A stretch of 64,000 nucleotides of DNA, from the NCBI RefSeq assembly GCF_029892785.1, contig NZ_JARXXA010000004.1, positions 124,001-188,000 on the forward strand, in the 5' to 3' direction. A program made the position numbers and the translations under genes. Positions 62,026-64,000 of the stretch are shown here, piece by piece. The notes beneath the pieces were generated by a model. The model worked only from the letters and a program-made list of their open reading frames with translations, ran no database searches and was not told the origin of the DNA. Source of the stretch: Parabacteroides sp. PH5-46. GTDB taxonomy: Bacteria > Bacteroidota > Bacteroidia > Bacteroidales > Tannerellaceae. Each line of letters starts with the position of its first letter. The stretch's first letter is position 1.

Positions 62026-63489
62026 ATGAAACGAGCAGAAGATCAATTATTAGTAATATTCGGAGCTTCGGGAGATCTAACCTCGCGTAAGCTCCTGCCT
62101 TCACTTTTTGAGTTACAACTACGCAATATGCTTCCTGAAAAGTTTGCCATTTTAGGAGCAGCCCGAACGGAATATACCGATGAGGAGTTTCGGGTGTTGA
62201 ATCGCAAACATATCATAGATGCAGAAGGAGAGGGGATAGATGCAAAACAGTTGGATCTATTTCTGGATAAGCTTTATTATCTGGCTTTCGACTCTACTAC
62301 TTCGTCAGAGTATGGTAAATTAAAAGTTCGCATCAGTGAATTGCAGCAGAAAATACAACTGCCGGATAAGATTATCTATTACCTGGCAACGCCTCCTCTT
62401 ATGTATGAACTGATTCCTCAATACCTGTTGGAGAACGGAATGAACGAGACTCCGGATCCTAAAGGCTGGCATCGCCTGATTGTAGAAAAACCTTTTGGCA
62501 CCAGTTTAGCTTCTGCGCAACATCTTAGCGAACATCTGCGGCATATTTTTGACGAAAAAGAAGTATACCGCATCGACCATTATCTGGGAAAGGAAACAGT
62601 GCAGAATATCTTGGTACTGCGTTTTTCTAATGGTATTTTTGAACCCTTATGGAACCGTAACTACATTGATTCGGTAGAGATAAGTGCCTCAGAAACATTA
62701 GGAGTTGAAAATCGTGGCAAGTATTACGACGGGGCAGGTGCTATGCGTGATATGATACAGAATCATCTGATGCAGCTAATGGCTTTTACAGCTATGGAGT
62801 CGCCGGCTGTTTTTGAGCCCGAGCCTATACGTGACGAGATCGTAAAAGTGTTTCGCGCCATTCGTTCGATACCGGAATCAGAGATTGACAAACAGGTGAT
62901 CCGGGCACAATATGAAGGATACAGAGCTGAGAATGCCGTAGCACCGGAATCAACGACTGAAACTTGGGTAGGAATGAAGTTTTTTATCGACAACTGGCGA
63001 TGGAGTGGTGTACCCTTTTATTTCTATACCGGCAAGAAACAGGCAGAAAAACACTCAGAAATCACGATCAACTTCAAGTCTACACCCCACCAGCTTTTTG
63101 TGGGACAGTGTTCGGGTACCTCCTGTAATAAACTGACCATTCGTGTGCAGCCCAATGAAGGTATATCCCTGCGTTTCGGACTGAAAGTACCGGGTGCGGG
63201 TTTTGAAGTAAAACAAGTAAGTATGGATTTCAACTACAGTTCATTGTCCAATGTGAAGCTTCCGGATGCCTATGAACGTTTGCTTCTGGATGCCATGATT
63301 GGTGATTCTACCTTGTACACCCGTAGTGATGCGCTGGAAGCTAGTTGGAAGTTTATTGATCCGATACTGAACTACTGGAAAAAAGCAGGAGATAACAATT
63401 TATATACTTACCCGGCGGGACAAAATGGACCGACAGAGAAATACCTGTTGAGGCCCTTGCGCAAACTGTGTCGCTGCCAGTCAAATTAA
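62026..63489 (+). CDS. zwf: Glucose-6-phosphate 1-dehydrogenase
   Basis: 487 residues. The NADP fingerprint is LVIFGASGDLTSRKLLPSLFEL, the catalytic and substrate segment RIDHYLGKETVQNILVLRF contains the conserved His-Tyr-Leu-Gly-Lys, and VEKPFGTSLASA and GAMRDMIQNHLMQLMAFTAME also match. It oxidises glucose 6-phosphate to 6-phosphogluconolactone, the entry step of the oxidative pentose phosphate pathway. It lies 6 bases after gnd and 5 bases before pgl, so the three are translated as a unit. Confidence 0.98.
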   Translation: MKRAEDQLLVIFGASGDLTSRKLLPSLFELQLRNMLPEKFAILGAARTEYTDEEFRVLNRKHIIDAEGEGIDAKQLDLFLDKLYYLAFDSTTSSEYGKLKVRISELQQKIQLPDKIIYYLATPPLMYELIPQYLLENGMNETPDPKGWHRLIVEKPFGTSLASAQHLSEHLRHIFDEKEVYRIDHYLGKETVQNILVLRFSNGIFEPLWNRNYIDSVEISASETLGVENRGKYYDGAGAMRDMIQNHLMQLMAFTAMESPAVFEPEPIRDEIVKVFRAIRSIPESEIDKQVIRAQYEGYRAENAVAPESTTETWVGMKFFIDNWRWSGVPFYFYTGKKQAEKHSEITINFKSTPHQLFVGQCSGTSCNKLTIRVQPNEGISLRFGLKVPGAGFEVKQVSMDFNYSSLSNVKLPDAYERLLLDAMIGDSTLYTRSDALEASWKFIDPILNYWKKAGDNNLYTYPAGQNGPTEKYLLRPLRKLCRCQSN

Positions 63490-63494
63490 CGGCT

Positions 63495-64000
63495 ATGAAA
63501 ACAGAAACTTACAAAGACTCCCAAGAAGCTTTGAGAGCGTTAACGAATCGTTTGGCTATGTTAATAGAACAAGCAAAAGGAGATGTTTTTAATCTGGCTT
63601 TATCCGGTGGTGAAACGGCTAAGCAAATGTTCGTTTTATGGGCACAGGAATACCAGACAACTATAAACTGGAATACGGTTCGCTTTTACTGGGTAGATGA
63701 ACGTTGTGTCCCGAAAACAGACGAACAAAGCAATTACGGACAGGCGAATAAACTATTCTTTGAACCGATGCATATCCCTAAAAGGCATATTCACCGGATT
63801 AAAGGAGAGAACTATCCACAGGCAGAGGCTAAACGATATTCCGACAGAGTGTCTGGTAAACTGCTAATATATAATGGTCTGCCTCGTTTTGATTGCATCA
63901 TCCTCGGAGTAGGTAATGATGCGCACACTGCCTCTATCTTCCCCAATACCATGCGGTTACTGGAAGACGAACGTCCATACGCCGTCTCCCAACATCCGCA
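63495..64000 (+). CDS. pgl: 6-Phosphogluconolactonase, 3' partial
   Basis: 168 codons are visible from the ATG at 63495; the frame is still open at the window end. The start MKTETYKDSQEALRALTNRL leads to LALSGGETAKQMF, VRFYWVDERCVPKTDEQSNYG and GVGNDAHTASIFP, the lactonase motifs of the NagB/RpiA-like fold (the usual Gly after Asp is Ala here). It hydrolyses 6-phosphogluconolactone to 6-phosphogluconate, linking zwf to gnd. It starts 5 bases after zwf. The rest of the protein (about 70 residues) lies outside the window. Confidence 0.93.
   Translation, partial: MKTETYKDSQEALRALTNRLAMLIEQAKGDVFNLALSGGETAKQMFVLWAQEYQTTINWNTVRFYWVDERCVPKTDEQSNYGQANKLFFEPMHIPKRHIHRIKGENYPQAEAKRYSDRVSGKLLIYNGLPRFDCIILGVGNDAHTASIFPNTMRLLEDERPYAVSQHP

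Overview
The window comes from a Bacteroidales bacterium. I favour a gut Parabacteroides or Bacteroides relative, but the genus is an inference. The evidence is two SusC/SusD outer-membrane uptake pairs, a hybrid two-component sensor with propeller repeats, many lipoproteins with a Cys lipobox, DUF1080 and GH31/GH2 enzymes, moderately AT-rich DNA, few recognisable Shine-Dalgarno sites, and -7 boxes of the Bacteroidales TAnnTTTG type upstream of many genes. I recognised no rRNA, tRNA or CRISPR array.

Layout. 1-2519: 5'-cut HEAT/DUF1080 protein. 2536-9120 (minus): sugar-use block of an MFS transporter, a pRiA4b ORF-3-like protein, a ROK sugar kinase, a CsxA-like GH2 lipoprotein and a XylR/AraC-type regulator. 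9562-15603 (plus): inositol-lipid gene cluster (inositol-phosphate synthase, nucleotidyltransferase, ATP-grasp-like protein, CDP-alcohol phosphatidyltransferase, HAD phosphatase), followed by a metallophosphatase lipoprotein and a small envelope protein. 15769-19394: lipoprotein with a collagen-like stretch, and a BtuB-like TonB receptor. 19484-30524: SusC/SusD switch locus. 30605-36933: FabK-like flavoprotein, M3 peptidase lipoprotein and GH31 glycosidase. 37100-43007: hybrid sensor/regulator, lipocalin-like lipoprotein and an unrecognised putative DNA-binding protein. 43014-51960: mostly housekeeping genes (cytidylate-kinase-like protein, MATE pump, free-Met-sulfoxide reductase, NhaA, YigZ, UvrA) plus a lipoprotein. 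52191-60531: radical SAM/DUF4130 pair, two AraC regulators, patatin lipase, DUF2156 protein and SLC13 permease. 60565-64000: gnd-zwf-pgl, the oxidative pentose phosphate pathway, with pgl cut by the window end.

The most striking system is at 19484-30524. Two SusC genes point away from each other with a tyrosine recombinase between them. The plus-strand SusC is complete. The minus-strand SusC has no signal peptide or start. Both carry the same 49-bp sequence (one mismatch) in inverted orientation, at 23775-23823 and 25344-25392. Inversion of the 1.5-kb segment would move the promoter, signal peptide and first ~75 codons from one SusC to the other, giving a 1029-residue fused receptor in frame. 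The recombinase lies inside the segment and its last codons and stop are written in the repeat itself, so it stays intact in both orientations. The locus therefore looks like an ON/OFF selector between two nutrient receptors. Related SusC shufflons are known in Bacteroides; this particular pair I inferred from the sequence.

A second theme is a set of intergenic palindrome clusters (3714-3758, 9268-9339, 15605-15667, 31655-31742, 41309-41390, 55599-55675). Each is built from its own short word in alternating orientation; two of them (15605 and 41309) share the same word.
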